A stretch of 6,959 nucleotides of DNA from assembly GCA_031284475.1 (NCBI GenBank), contig JAISZV010000081.1:1-6959 (forward strand), written 5' to 3'. Under the pieces are notes generated by a model. It worked only from the letters and a program-made list of their open reading frames with translations. It was not told where the DNA came from and did not search any database. The stretch comes from Proteiniphilum sp. (lineage in GTDB: Bacteria; Bacteroidota; Bacteroidia; Bacteroidales; Dysgonomonadaceae). Positions 6,411 to 6,959 of the stretch are shown here, in pieces; position 1 is the first letter of the stretch; the number at the start of each line of letters is the position of its first letter. The translations under genes and the position numbers were made by a program.

Positions 6411-6959
6411 ATGAGTAAGATCTTTTTCGTTAAGCCAAATGAGCGGAGCCGAGCTTGTTTAAGTTGCGTTACGGCTAAGCGTAGTCTAAATTTGTTAAAT
6501 AAGTTATTACTTATTGGAGGGGTAAGCACTGTTCCCGTCCTGGCAAAAGGCCAACAGGTCAAAGAAGAAAAGCCTAAGAATGTTTTAATGATTCTTGTCG
6601 ATGATTTAAAACCCAATTTAGGATGTTATGGTGATAACGTGGCGGTGAGCCCGAATATCGACAGGTTGGCCGGTCAAGGCGTCAGGTTCGAAAGGGCCTA
6701 TTGTAACCAGGCTGTAAGCGTAGCTTCCCGTTATAATTTACTGACAGGGGCCCGTTCCACTACTTCCGGACTCTACAATTTTGGACGCCAGATGCGTGAT
6801 GTTTATCCGGATGCGGTCACTTTGCCTCAGTTTTTTATGAAAGCGGGCTATCATACAGAAGCCATCGGAAAAGTATTTCACGTTGGTCATGGAAATACCA
6901 ATGACGAAGCTTCATGGAGCATTCCCCATCATTACGATAAGTTGATTGAGTACCTGCTG
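6411..6959 (+). CDS. Ser-type sulfatase, iduronate-2-sulfatase-like (5' part)
   Basis: This is the first 183 codons of a type I sulfatase, open to the window end. These enzymes hydrolyse sulfate esters, here probably on a glycan, in the periplasm or at the surface. Metal-binding Asp64-Asp65 lie in LVDDLKP. PNIDRLAGQGVRFERAYC spans 81-98. The formylglycine motif is SVASR (103-107), so Ser103 would be the modified residue, which requires an anaerobic-type maturase acting in trans. GKVFH (153-157) supplies the conserved Lys and His. The pattern GCYGD, then LLTGARSTTSGLYNF and TLPQFFMKAGYHT, resembles iduronate-2-sulfatase-like bacterial enzymes. A signal peptide is seen as NKLLLIGGVSTVPVLA (30-45), probably cleaved near Ala45. 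ATG 6411 leaves an unusually long n-region. An in-frame TTG at 6492 would give a compact signal peptide and may be the true start. Confidence 0.9.
   Translation, partial: MSKIFFVKPNERSRACLSCVTAKRSLNLLNKLLLIGGVSTVPVLAKGQQVKEEKPKNVLMILVDDLKPNLGCYGDNVAVSPNIDRLAGQGVRFERAYCNQAVSVASRYNLLTGARSTTSGLYNFGRQMRDVYPDAVTLPQFFMKAGYHTEAIGKVFHVGHGNTNDEASWSIPHHYDKLIEYLL
6441..6454. repeat. Possible short dispersed Bacteroidota repeat core
   Basis: GAGCGGAGCCGAGC resembles the core GAGCGnAGyCGAAG that I recall as a very frequent dispersed intergenic repeat in Bacteroidota, which yields NERSRA- or LSEVE-like spurious peptides. Here it lies inside the predicted sulfatase N-terminal extension, where it encodes ERSRA. 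The match is from memory and not exact. Confidence 0.3.

Noticed and set aside
6431..6480. attC-like integron site (TTAAGCC ... GGCTAA)
   Set aside because: The outer arms pair imperfectly, the inner arms do not pair, and there is no integrase or cassette structure.

Overview
The window looks like a chromosome segment of a member of the Bacteroidales, of the Dysgonomonadaceae/Porphyromonadaceae type. The grounds are the gene order fabH-era-der, TAnnTTTG-type promoter elements, nearly absent Shine-Dalgarno sequences, a large DUF349-repeat protein, AT-rich spacers and a glycan-degradation flank (GH43 remnant plus sulfatase). The taxon is inferred from protein style and architecture, not from a search.

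Left part (1-3593), housekeeping. fabH (56-1078) initiates type II fatty acid synthesis and is closed by a clear intrinsic terminator (1105-1129). era (1202-2095) has its own TAnnTTTG element at 1173-1180. der (2280-3593) follows after 184 bp. Era and Der are both ribosome-assembly GTPases (30S and 50S) and all their GTPase motifs are intact. The era-der spacer is filled by two back-to-back short-period arrays: a degenerate 9-bp array that begins at the era stop codon, then eight 7-bp units.

Middle part (3594-5833). A 210-bp spacer with a TACTTTTG promoter element leads into a 654-residue cytosolic protein with an acidic N-terminus, five DUF349 units about 77 residues apart and a C-terminal coiled coil. 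Its function is unknown. A strong hairpin with a T-run follows it. The same sequence is also the left arm of a 118-bp stretch bounded by 17-bp imperfect inverted repeats, so it may be a small insertion-sequence relic or MITE.

Right part (5834-6959), accessory. An AT-rich stretch holds an operator-like direct repeat. Next comes a decayed glycoside hydrolase family 43 gene, missing its N-terminal half up to about the catalytic Glu motif and carrying a frameshift. Last is the 5' part of a Ser-type sulfatase of the iduronate-2-sulfatase-like kind, cut by the window end. The first 27 codons of that sulfatase look like an appended non-native sequence ahead of a normal signal peptide.

I found no convincing new defence or mobile system. 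The points most worth checking are the paired minisatellites, the terminator-in-inverted-repeat element, the decapitated GH43 and the sulfatase N-terminal extension.
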